From contig JAEZHX010000272.1 of the NCBI GenBank assembly GCA_023436765.1, positions 1 through 14,253 on the forward strand: a stretch of 14,253 nt of DNA, in the 5' to 3' direction. Every line of letters starts with the position of its first letter. Within the stretch, counting starts at the first letter, position 1. The stretch comes from Bacillota bacterium (GTDB lineage Bacteria; Bacillota; Clostridia; Lachnospirales; Lachnospiraceae). The notes below the pieces were generated by a model that saw nothing but the letters and a program-made list of their open reading frames with translations, was not told where the DNA came from and searched no databases. A program made the position numbers and the translations under genes. Shown in pieces: positions 6,613-12,675 of this stretch.

Positions 6613-6970
6613 TTCTATCTCCTTTTTTTGGTCTTCTAGGCTGTAAACATAATTCATTATGACAACAATTTGCTATCTTCTCACAATCCTTCACATATGT
6701 GGGCAGCTCACGCAATTTTCTCTGAAGATATACATATAGCTCCTTATTCTCGATGACAAACCTTTGACTAATACTGTAGTATGCCCACTGTGCCTTCTTC
6801 CTGTATTCTAAGATACCGCATTTTCTAAGAAGCATTAGATGTCTCGAAGCATTGGTCTGGCTAATCTCAAGGCAGGCTTCGATTTCACAGACACACATCT
6901 CCCTCTCCATCACCAGAGACAACATCCTTAAGCGGGTACCATCGGATAGGGCTTTAAATAAATCTACCAT
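6599..6970 (-). CDS. arsR: ArsR-family As(III)-responsive repressor
   Basis: A 123-aa winged-helix repressor. Residues 3-21 (LFKALSDGTRLRMLSLV) are the family opening. The metal-binding stretch is MCVCEIEAC (Cys26, Cys28, Cys33), close to the C-V-C-D-L-C site of E. coli ArsR, though the third Cys is displaced by two residues. The recognition helix reads ISQTNASRHLMLLRKCGI (about 36-53). The C-terminal tail is unusually Cys-rich (CEKIANCCHNELC) and may offer additional ligands. GGAGG lies just before the ATG. It sits between the thioredoxin-like gene and acr3 in the minus-strand operon, so it should be autoregulated through the 8592-8635 promoter. Confidence 0.92.
   Translation of the reverse strand: MVDLFKALSDGTRLRMLSLVMEREMCVCEIEACLEISQTNASRHLMLLRKCGILEYRKKAQWAYYSISQRFVIENKELYVYLQRKLRELPTYVKDCEKIANCCHNELCLQPRRPKKGDRNEEE
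6619..6623 (-). promoter_or_regulatory. Ribosome binding site deciding the acr3 start
   Basis: AGGAG on the minus strand, six bases before ATG 6610-6612 and lying inside the end of the arsR coding region. It supports coupled translation of arsR and acr3. Confidence 0.85.
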
Positions 6971-7033
6971 TTTACCTCCACCTGTTAAGTTCTGTATGAT
7001 CCGAAATGAATTCCGGTTATCACAAATAGTAGC

Positions 7034-7516
7034 CTATCTATCTCTCTCCAGCAGCTTTTTTACTTCTGCAGGCTTTAAAACCTTCCCATAGGATACTACT
7101 TTTTCATTGATTACCATGGCAGGGGTGGACATAACACCATACCCAGTGATTTCTGCTAAGTCAGTCACCTTCACTACTTCTGCCTGCAACCCCAGTTCCT
7201 TCAATGCGGTATGTACATTCTCATAAAGCATGATGCAATTTTTACAGCCGGAACCTAGTATTTTGATGGTAATGCCCGAGTCTCCAGTACCTGAAATAAC
7301 ACTCTCCTTGCTTTCAATACAATCCCCCGAGCAGCAGCAACAGCATCCATCCTGACATACTGCTGACGGTTCGTCTGTTGAAAACTCTTCTGCGCTCTGA
7401 GTCTGCTCCGACCTGCTTTTCTCCGTATGTTTGCAGCAGCATTCCTTCTTCGCTGCATCCTGGTGTGCGGACCGAATCACCGGTTCCTCCTGTTTTGATT
7501 TCTTAAATAATCCCAT
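7034..7516 (-). CDS. Thioredoxin-fold (TM0996/MTH895-type) protein with poly-Cys N-terminal extension
   Basis: A 160-aa protein. Residues about 82-158 form a small thioredoxin/glutaredoxin-like domain with the active-site C91-K-N-C94 after ITIKILGSG and a cis-Pro segment GVMSTPAMVINEKVV. This matches the redox-active disulfide protein family often found beside UPF0718 permeases. Residues 1-80 are a polar, probably disordered extension with ten cysteines: Cys26-28, Cys54, a run Cys58-62, and Cys66. The start ATG 7514-7516 has AAGGA eight bases upstream; the longest frame would begin inside the permease gene. It follows the permease by 19 bp and precedes arsR by 63 bp. It may reduce the permease substrate or ArsC, or carry As(III) on its thiols in the manner of ArsD; both are inference. 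No signal peptide is present, so it is cytoplasmic. Confidence 0.85.
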   Translation of the reverse strand: MGLFKKSKQEEPVIRSAHQDAAKKECCCKHTEKSRSEQTQSAEEFSTDEPSAVCQDGCCCCCSGDCIESKESVISGTGDSGITIKILGSGCKNCIMLYENVHTALKELGLQAEVVKVTDLAEITGYGVMSTPAMVINEKVVSYGKVLKPAEVKKLLERDR

Positions 7517-7524
7517 AACGTAGA

Positions 7525-7529
7525 TCCTT
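7525..7529 (-). promoter_or_regulatory. Ribosome binding site deciding the thioredoxin-like gene start
   Basis: AAGGA (within GGAAGGA) on the minus strand, eight bases before ATG 7514-7516. It excludes the 26-codon longer frame that would overlap the permease. Confidence 0.75.
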
Positions 7530-7535
7530 CCTTTC

Positions 7536-8540
7536 TTATATCCAGAATGAATGGAATAAATTAAACAAATATCCAATAACAATGATTCCGACAACTACGA
7601 TACTGAAGAATATGCCTAGCAGTTTCAGCTTCACTACCCTCTTCAGCATAATCAGTGAAGGAAGGCTGAGCGCAGTAACCCCCATCATAAAGGATAGAAT
7701 CGTTCCAACCCCGACCCCTTTGTCAAACAAGGCCTCTGCAATCGGTATGGTTCCGAAGATATCCGCATACATCGGTACACCGATCGCTGTAGCAATCAGT
7801 ACGGAGAAGGGATTATTCCTGCCGATTGCCCCCCGGATGAATTCCTCCGGGATCCAATTATGAATCAAGGCTCCGATACCGACGCCAATCAGGATATAGA
7901 AGAATACCTTTCTCACTGTTGCCTTCACCTGATCGGAGGCATAGGACATCCGCTCTTTCACCGTCAGGTCAGGTACATCTAATGTTACAGCTCCGTTCTT
8001 ACTCTGGAATTTCTCTACATAAGCCTCCAGCCTCAGCTTTTCAATCAGTGTTCCGCCGATAACAGCCAGGATCAGCCCGACAACGACATAAGCAACGGCA
8101 ATCTTAAGTCCAAAGGCTCCCGTTAGTAATACAAGCGCTCCCAAATCCACCAAAGGTGAGGAAATCAAAAAGGAGAAGGTAACTCCAAGGGGCAGACCTG
8201 CATTCGTAAAGCCGATAAACAGAGGAATGGAGGAGCAGCTGCAAAATGGAGTCACGGTTCCTAAAAGAGCACTTAAAATATTAGCCTTCACTCCGTGAAA
8301 ACGTCCCAAAATCCTCTTCGTCCTCTCGGGCGGAAAAAAGCTTTGGATATAAGAAATTCCATAAATCAGTACGGACAGTAAAATCAGTATCTTAATTGTG
8401 TCATACAGGAAAAACTGCAGGCTTCCTCCCAACCTTGTACTCAGATCAACCCCGGTCAGTTCCAAGCCCTTGCCAATCAAATCATTCAGCCACTTCATTC
8501 CCAAGAGCTGCTTTTGTATGAAATCCCATATGCTCTGCAT
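7536..8540 (-). CDS. UPF0718/DUF318 permease, ArsP-like
   Basis: A 334-aa polytopic membrane protein. Hydrophobic helices lie at about residues 45-68, 86-110, 117-141, 145-165, 211-226, 246-268, 276-296 and 308-328. The hallmark VTPFCSCSSIPLFIGF (Cys100 and Cys102) is the conserved metal or substrate thiol motif shared by ArsP organoarsenical exporters and the related SO_0444-type metal effluxers. The large cytoplasmic loop (about 167-208) is hydrophilic. It is the first gene after the consensus promoter at 8607-8635, and the following genes are spaced 19 and 63 bp apart, so it leads an operon. An upstream AAGGG is a weak ribosome binding site. Substrate cannot be told from sequence: trivalent organoarsenicals are favoured by context, and other soft metals are possible. 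Confidence 0.85.
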   Translation of the reverse strand: MQSIWDFIQKQLLGMKWLNDLIGKGLELTGVDLSTRLGGSLQFFLYDTIKILILLSVLIYGISYIQSFFPPERTKRILGRFHGVKANILSALLGTVTPFCSCSSIPLFIGFTNAGLPLGVTFSFLISSPLVDLGALVLLTGAFGLKIAVAYVVVGLILAVIGGTLIEKLRLEAYVEKFQSKNGAVTLDVPDLTVKERMSYASDQVKATVRKVFFYILIGVGIGALIHNWIPEEFIRGAIGRNNPFSVLIATAIGVPMYADIFGTIPIAEALFDKGVGVGTILSFMMGVTALSLPSLIMLKRVVKLKLLGIFFSIVVVGIIVIGYLFNLFHSFWI

Positions 8541-8591
8541 GATTTATCATCCCTTTTTTTATTTATCGATGGTTCCTGGTAAATCGATATT

Positions 8592-8627
8592 TATCAATCT
8601 ATTGGAATTATATTCAATAGATTGATA
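8592..8627. promoter_or_regulatory. ArsR-type operator: perfect 13-bp inverted repeat
   Basis: TATCAATCTATTG (8592-8604) and its exact reverse complement (8615-8627) are separated by 10 bases that contain the -10 box of the operon promoter. Each arm also contains an internal short dyad, TCAAT-CT-ATTG. Position and symmetry fit occupancy by two ArsR dimers flanking or covering the -10 element. Which of the two local ArsR proteins binds is not shown by the sequence. Confidence 0.78.
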
Positions 8628-8635
8628 TATGTCAA
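8607..8635 (-). promoter_or_regulatory. Consensus sigma-A promoter of the ars operon
   Basis: On the minus strand TTGACA (8630-8635) and TATAAT (8607-8612) are separated by exactly 17 bases, a full consensus. Transcription should start near 8600, giving a leader of about 60 bases before the permease ATG. The strong promoter overlapped by an operator is typical of tight repression with high induced output. Confidence 0.85.
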
Positions 8636-8784
8636 TATGTCCATATCATAATATATGAAGCGAAGTAAAATATATAACCGGAAATAACTACTCGCTAAAT
8701 TCTCTGATGTCGGCTTATTGCATTATTCGCATTTGTAATCACACTGAGGTAAGCAGGATAAACCGGCAAGATGTTTCACAGCAT

Positions 8785-8825
8785 TAAAAAAAGATCCTCC
8801 GTTGCACTCTGCGGGAAGATCTTTT
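8785..8825 (-). terminator. Rho-independent terminator of the stand-alone arsR
   Basis: AAAAGATC (8789-8796) pairs with GATCTTTT (8818-8825), with additional partial pairing inside. On the minus strand the stem runs into a T-tract (complement of 8785-8792). It separates this arsR from the operon promoter downstream. Confidence 0.78.
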
Positions 8826-8907
8826 CGTTAAATTTTAAAAATGTTTCGTTGTTCCAATTTATTCTATAAGATGTATACGTTCCAAAGGAAATTTTAAGAT
8901 AGAGGTG

Positions 8908-9222
8908 TCAGGGTTTGCAATTCTGATCAAGCGAATGGATGAATGAAGTTTCAGGATATAAATCACTGACATATTGATTTAATTCACCAATTCTCTCCCT
9001 GTTCAGGGAATAATGCATCCACTTCCCCTCTTTCCTTGCGTTGACTATATTACTGTCTGTCAGCAGCTTCATATGGTAAGACAGGGTAGACTGCGTAATT
9101 TGAAGCTGTTCTAAGATGACACAAGCGCACCTTTCACCCTCCTTGAGGTATTCCAGAATCATAAGCCGATTTGGATCAGATAAGGCCTTAAAAATCAAAG
9201 CTAATTCGTTATACTTATCCAT
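8908..9222 (-). CDS. arsR: Second ArsR-family repressor, stand-alone
   Basis: A 104-aa winged-helix repressor. The opening is LALIFKALSDPNRLMILEYL, and Cys32-A-Cys34 is at the position of the CVC motif of As(III)-sensing ArsR proteins. The recognition helix region is ITQSTLSYHMKLL (about 42-54), followed by the wing (NARKEGKWMHYSL). A single further Cys lies near the C-terminus (QNCKP). It is more compact than the arsR within the operon and lacks that protein's Cys-rich tail. AGGAGG lies eight bases before the ATG. It has its own promoter (9293-9321) and terminator (8785-8825), so it is a separate transcription unit immediately upstream of the ars operon. Confidence 0.9.
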   Translation of the reverse strand: MDKYNELALIFKALSDPNRLMILEYLKEGERCACVILEQLQITQSTLSYHMKLLTDSNIVNARKEGKWMHYSLNRERIGELNQYVSDLYPETSFIHSLDQNCKP

Positions 9223-9292
9223 CGTCCCATCCTCCTAATACATTTGTATCGGAAGCCTAGCCTAACATACGAATCCGCTTGCTTCCTATCCC

Positions 9293-9321
9293 ATATTATA
9301 TTCATTCAATTCGCATGTCAA
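9293..9321 (-). promoter_or_regulatory. Promoter of the stand-alone arsR
   Basis: On the minus strand TTGACA (9316-9321) is followed after 17 bases by TAATAT (9293-9298); a TATAAT in the same place (9295-9300) would give a 15-base spacer. The -35 lies only 20 bases past the amidase stop and overlaps a small AAGTAG/CTACTT hairpin (9320-9338). The leader of about 65 bases has no clear copy of the 8592-8627 operator. Confidence 0.68.
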
Positions 9322-9340
9322 GTAGTGCACTTCTACTTCG

Positions 9341-12136
9341 TTATCTTCCCGTCGGATATTGTTCAAATATCTGTAGCAGGGTTTGATAGATCAATCTTGC
9401 TGTATTATCCTGGAACGTCGGATCCGATATTTTGGCAAAATCATTCTTATTGGATAAGAAGCCGAGCTCAATTAATACTGCAGGAACCGTATTCTTATGT
9501 ACTACCGTATATTTTTCTGCTTTGGCTCCTCTATTAGAGGTTCCGAGACCTTCCGTCAGCTTATTAACGAATATTTCCGCCATTTTCTTGCTTGTAAGCC
9601 CTGCAGCGTTCGGCGAATTGTTATTGTTCGAATAATACACCTCTGTTCCATAAGCTCCGGATGCCGTAGAGGCATTCATATGAAGGCTTACAAACAGATC
9701 AGCACCCATTTTCGAAGCATATCCGGCACGATTCGCCAGTGTCATATCCACATCCGTCTCCCTGGTGTAATATACCTTAAGTCTGGAGGGATCGGAATTG
9801 AAATACTTCGCTCCCATTTCATAAAGAATTTTAAGATTAAAGTACTTTTCGTCCATTCCAAAATAATGTGCTCCATTGGCAGGTCCGCCATGTCCGGGAT
9901 CCAACACCACGATATTCGGATAGATTTCTCTGGGATTACCGATATTGATGTAGATGTTATTCTCATCCGTTACATACTCATAACCCTGTAGCATGTTGGT
10001 CGTAATCCGTATCTCCGTTTCATTGTTATTGTTTAAGAATACCGAGATATCCTTAATCGCCAATGAATTAACGGTTAACGGGTTCTGGGATAGGAAGCCG
10101 GTTTGGTCTCCGGGAAGCTTAATGGAGAACCGGTTATTAAAATAATCATCAAAATCAGTAATCTGAGCCTTTGTTATCCCGAGAGCCTTCGGGATGATAA
10201 TTTCATATTTACTCTTATCTATAATAGCCGTAGCTTCGTCCGGTTGTGGTAACGGTACGGTGGAGTTCCCTCCGTCAGGCTGCTCTGTAACCGGCGGTTG
10301 TAATTCTGCTCCGTAAAGCAGAATTGTGAATCGGTTTCCTTCCTTTGTATACACATATTTCGCTCCGGAAGCTTTTCCCAGTAATATCTGGGTTTTCTGC
10401 TGGAACTGTGTCTTATACATCAGATTTAAGTACTTAGCTCCGGTTATTGCTGTATTCAGATCTCCGATCTCACTGACCGTATAGGGAATATCCAAGGCAA
10501 GCATTCCGCTTTGTTCCGTTACGATCACCTTCAGCGGATCAACTCCCGACAGAGTCAGATAGTCACCCTGTTCATTGGTACCTATCGTAATTCCGGTGAT
10601 ACTGTTGATGGTGAAGGTAACGTATAAAGTCAACTTATCCTCTGAAAGAGAAATATCATAGGAAAAATTCTCAGGAAGCATGTTGAAGTCAATCACTGAT
10701 TGTGTATCCGTCTGACGGTACGCAGTCATAATCGTATTTACGAAATTACCGCTGGTGCCATAGATCTGATACACATAATCCATGCATTTCTTATTCTGGG
10801 CAGTTACTTTTAATTGCTGTCCGATGCGTGTGGTTGTTACCTTCTCAAAAGGGGTATCGGAAAGAATCATATAGGATTCCACATTACTTTTATTCTTTGT
10901 ATAATCACGGGCAACCAGGTAAATCTGACCATTCTCTTTGATCGCATCCATTTCTCCGTTCAGTACATGCATTCCGGTGCTTTTGCTGGCTGCATCTGCC
11001 TTCCATTCATTTAGGATTAAGCCTGTCGCAGTCATTCCGGAATCCCCAAGCTCAGGAGCAGTATTCCCGCTGTTACCCGGTTGCTCAGGGTTCGCGCTGT
11101 TCTGATTCGTGGTAATAACTGAGGTAAGCTTCGAATTATTCCAGGTATAAGTCAGACCTAAGCTGCTGGCAGTGTTATTTCCCGGAACCATAACATAGGA
11201 GGTCTTTACATCATGATTATATACAATCATAGGCGCCCGGTCTAAATTAATCTTAGTCCCATTCAGGTAGGCAGTGGTACTTCCTATGGTCATGACAAGT
11301 ACTCTGCCGTTCGTTGCCAAGGTCAGTGTTTTGCTTTTTTCGTCATAGGAGTAATCAGCATCGATCAGTGAATCCGCGAATACCCTCTTGGCACGGAGCA
11401 TGGCTGTATTGCTATTGATAATGCTGGGCATATTGCCAAGGCTGATATATTCCCCATCAATCATGACTGCCCCTTGAGCACCGGTATAACTGAATTTACT
11501 GCCGTTATCATAGGATAAGGACAGAGAGTTAATCGTTGCTTTGGAATCTTCGTCCTCTTTTGTGATTGCCACCGTACTTTGCTTGCTATTCCAGGTATAT
11601 TCGAGTCCAAGATTCTGGCATACGAATCTGGAGGGTACCAGGATCTTCGTTACATTGTCTGCTATGTATTTGATCTTAACCGGAGCCACCGGTAAGGTGA
11701 CTGCTTTGCCGTTCACGGTCCCTTTCAGGCTTCCAAGCTTCATAACAATGGTGGTTCCGTATTTGGAGATCGTTACTGTACCCTTGGCTTTATTATAGCT
11801 GCAAGCAGCGTTGATTGTTGAATTTGCAAAAATATCTTTATAAGATACCAGGGCAATTCCATTCACTAGGATGCCGGGCGTGCTGTCCTTACTGATCTTC
11901 TTACCATTAAAAGTAACCTTCACTTGTGCATCCTGATAGGTGGTCTGCTTTTTAGTCGAGTAATCATAGATCTTCAGGCCAGAAGCCGCCAGCGTCTCCC
12001 CTGCAGGTAGGCATAGTACCAGGAAGGCAGCAATCAGCATGCAGCATAAACCAAGTATCATGTGTTGGCTTAACACTGAACTTCTGTGTGTGGATTCCCA
12101 AAGCTTCTTTAGTAGCTTATGCAATACTATTCTCAT
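9341..12136 (-). CDS. Exported N-acetylmuramoyl-L-alanine amidase (Amidase_3) with two stalk domains
   Basis: A 931-aa exported cell-wall hydrolase that cuts the MurNAc-L-alanine bond. A basic N-terminus and hydrophobic segment (about 26-50) form the signal peptide, with probable cleavage near TLA-AS at 49-51. Two stalk domains of the copper amine oxidase N-terminal-like family follow (about 80-195 and 222-342). A Gly/Asn/Pro-rich linker (345-370), beta-rich AMIN-like segments (about 370-610 and 640-735) and the C-terminal Amidase_3 domain (about 740-928) complete it. Zinc ligands are His749 (DPGHGG), Glu763 (MDEKYFN) and His819 (SLHMNA); the catalytic Glu is Glu890 (LIELGFLSN). A GGGAG lies about 10 bases before the ATG. 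It is far longer than minimal AmiC-type amidases, and the extra modules probably bind the wall. Monocistronic, with no strong terminator before the next promoter. Confidence 0.92.
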   Translation of the reverse strand: MRIVLHKLLKKLWESTHRSSVLSQHMILGLCCMLIAAFLVLCLPAGETLAASGLKIYDYSTKKQTTYQDAQVKVTFNGKKISKDSTPGILVNGIALVSYKDIFANSTINAACSYNKAKGTVTISKYGTTIVMKLGSLKGTVNGKAVTLPVAPVKIKYIADNVTKILVPSRFVCQNLGLEYTWNSKQSTVAITKEDEDSKATINSLSLSYDNGSKFSYTGAQGAVMIDGEYISLGNMPSIINSNTAMLRAKRVFADSLIDADYSYDEKSKTLTLATNGRVLVMTIGSTTAYLNGTKINLDRAPMIVYNHDVKTSYVMVPGNNTASSLGLTYTWNNSKLTSVITTNQNSANPEQPGNSGNTAPELGDSGMTATGLILNEWKADAASKSTGMHVLNGEMDAIKENGQIYLVARDYTKNKSNVESYMILSDTPFEKVTTTRIGQQLKVTAQNKKCMDYVYQIYGTSGNFVNTIMTAYRQTDTQSVIDFNMLPENFSYDISLSEDKLTLYVTFTINSITGITIGTNEQGDYLTLSGVDPLKVIVTEQSGMLALDIPYTVSEIGDLNTAITGAKYLNLMYKTQFQQKTQILLGKASGAKYVYTKEGNRFTILLYGAELQPPVTEQPDGGNSTVPLPQPDEATAIIDKSKYEIIIPKALGITKAQITDFDDYFNNRFSIKLPGDQTGFLSQNPLTVNSLAIKDISVFLNNNNETEIRITTNMLQGYEYVTDENNIYINIGNPREIYPNIVVLDPGHGGPANGAHYFGMDEKYFNLKILYEMGAKYFNSDPSRLKVYYTRETDVDMTLANRAGYASKMGADLFVSLHMNASTASGAYGTEVYYSNNNNSPNAAGLTSKKMAEIFVNKLTEGLGTSNRGAKAEKYTVVHKNTVPAVLIELGFLSNKNDFAKISDPTFQDNTARLIYQTLLQIFEQYPTGR

Positions 12137-12245
12137 GTAATGTCATCTCCCTATCGCATCTCATGTCGGGTTAATCTGTAAAGTTACTATAATTATTACA
12201 GTAATGTTAAATGGTGTTAAAAATGTGTCATCATAGAAATATTAC

Positions 12246-12266
12246 ATAAAAAATCAAATTTTTTAT
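12246..12266. repeat. Perfect AT-only inverted repeat, 9-bp arms
   Basis: ATAAAAAAT and ATTTTTTAT are exact reverse complements with a CAA centre. It lies in the predicted amidase leader. It may be a structural or protein-binding site; composition alone could also give it. Confidence 0.4.
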
Positions 12267-12300
12267 TCCTAAATGATTTAAAACGGGCAATTATTACTAT

Positions 12301-12329
12301 ATTACACTCATTAAAACCCTATGTGACAA
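12301..12329 (-). promoter_or_regulatory. Candidate amidase promoter
   Basis: On the minus strand TTGTCA (12324-12329) and TGTAAT (12301-12306) are separated by 17 bases. Transcription would start near 12294, giving a leader of about 158 bases. A second weaker choice, TTGATT/TATGAT, lies closer to the gene. Confidence 0.5.
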
Positions 12330-12454
12330 GCTAAATTCAGCATGTTACAGCAGTAGAATACATACAGTGTAATTCTCCGCCTATTTTCTACATTTGTCGA
12401 GTATATAGGGGTTGGAGTCTTTGCGCTTGATTAAAGTTGTTACAGAAATCTTAC

Positions 12455-12482
12455 AATTCATACTAGCTCTCTAGAATGAATT
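12455..12482. repeat. Imperfect inverted repeat with 12-bp arms
   Basis: Bases 12455-12466 and 12471-12482 pair at 11 of 12 positions around a CTCT centre (arms AATTCATaCTAG). It lies upstream of the ttcA promoter and just left of the next dyad. No T-run follows on either strand, so it is not a terminator. Confidence 0.5.
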
Positions 12483-12488
12483 TTCAAT

Positions 12489-12510
12489 GATGAAAACAAT
12501 AATTTTCATC
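12489..12510. repeat. Dyad with 8-bp arms and 6-base centre
   Basis: GATGAAAA (12489-12496) and TTTTCATC (12503-12510) are exact reverse complements around CAATAA. It is flanked by a direct repeat of CAATGAT (12485-12491 and 12511-12517). The 6-base centre and AT-rich arms recall tyrosine-recombinase core sites, which is of interest because such a recombinase gene starts 1 kb downstream. Confidence 0.45.
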
Positions 12511-12536
12511 CAATGATTTCATTTGTAAGAATTTTA

Positions 12537-12545
12537 TGATATAAT
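12537..12545 (+). promoter_or_regulatory. Extended -10 promoter of the ttcA-like gene
   Basis: TGATATAAT is an extended -10 element (TG-n-TATAAT); the -35 is poor (TTTCAT at 12517-12522). The start would be near 12552, giving a leader of about 125 bases that begins exactly at the nested hairpin. A second extended -10 (TGTTATAAT, 12586-12594) lies inside that hairpin and might be a second promoter. Confidence 0.6.
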
Positions 12546-12552
12546 ACAACAT

Positions 12553-12628
12553 AGCAAACGGAGCAAGAGATTATGAACACGCTCATGTTATAATATACGA
12601 AGGCTCCGTTGGGATATACTAGTTTGCT
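12553..12628 (+). ncRNA. Candidate structured 5' leader of the ttcA-like mRNA
   Basis: Three nested pairings are visible: AGCAAAC/GTTTGCT (12553-12559 with 12622-12628), AACGGAGC/GCTCCGTT (12557-12564 with 12603-12610), and ATTATGAACA/TGTTATAAT (12570-12579 with 12586-12594, one bulged G, CGCTCA loop). The first two share three bases and so compete in part. No terminator T-run or T-box sequence is present. It could be a regulatory leader of an undescribed class, or an mRNA-stabilising 5' structure. Confidence 0.42.
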
Positions 12629-12675
12629 TACTCCTCCGCTATTCAGTTGAACCTACCGAGAAAGGTGTTATACAT

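Larger units (their letters stand above)
8541..8907. other. Intergenic region: operon promoter, operator and arsR terminator
   Basis: This 367-bp gap contains the ars operon promoter with its overlapping inverted repeat (8592-8635) and the terminator of the upstream arsR (8785-8825). The stretch from about 8641 to 8784 is AT-rich and shows nothing recognisable, and no open frame in the gap has a ribosome binding site. Confidence 0.7.
12137..12675. other. Long AT-rich divergent intergenic region
   Basis: This 539-bp gap separates the amidase (minus) from the ttcA-like gene (plus). It has no credible open frame. It holds a candidate amidase promoter (12301-12329), a ttcA promoter (12537-12545), several perfect or near-perfect hairpins (12184-12204, 12246-12266, 12455-12482, 12489-12510), the distant pair ATTACACT/AGTGTAAT (12301-12308 and 12366-12373), and a nested hairpin leader (12553-12628). 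No known riboswitch consensus was recognised. Confidence 0.6.

Noticed and set aside
9244..9991. Plus-strand frames overlapping the amidase catalytic domain
   Set aside because: They run opposite the zinc-ligand region of the amidase and have no start signals.
12553..12675. T-box or c-di-AMP/c-di-GMP riboswitch before the ttcA-like gene or the amidase
   Set aside because: The T-box core, the GEMM core and the ydaO-type conserved blocks were looked for by eye on both strands and not found.
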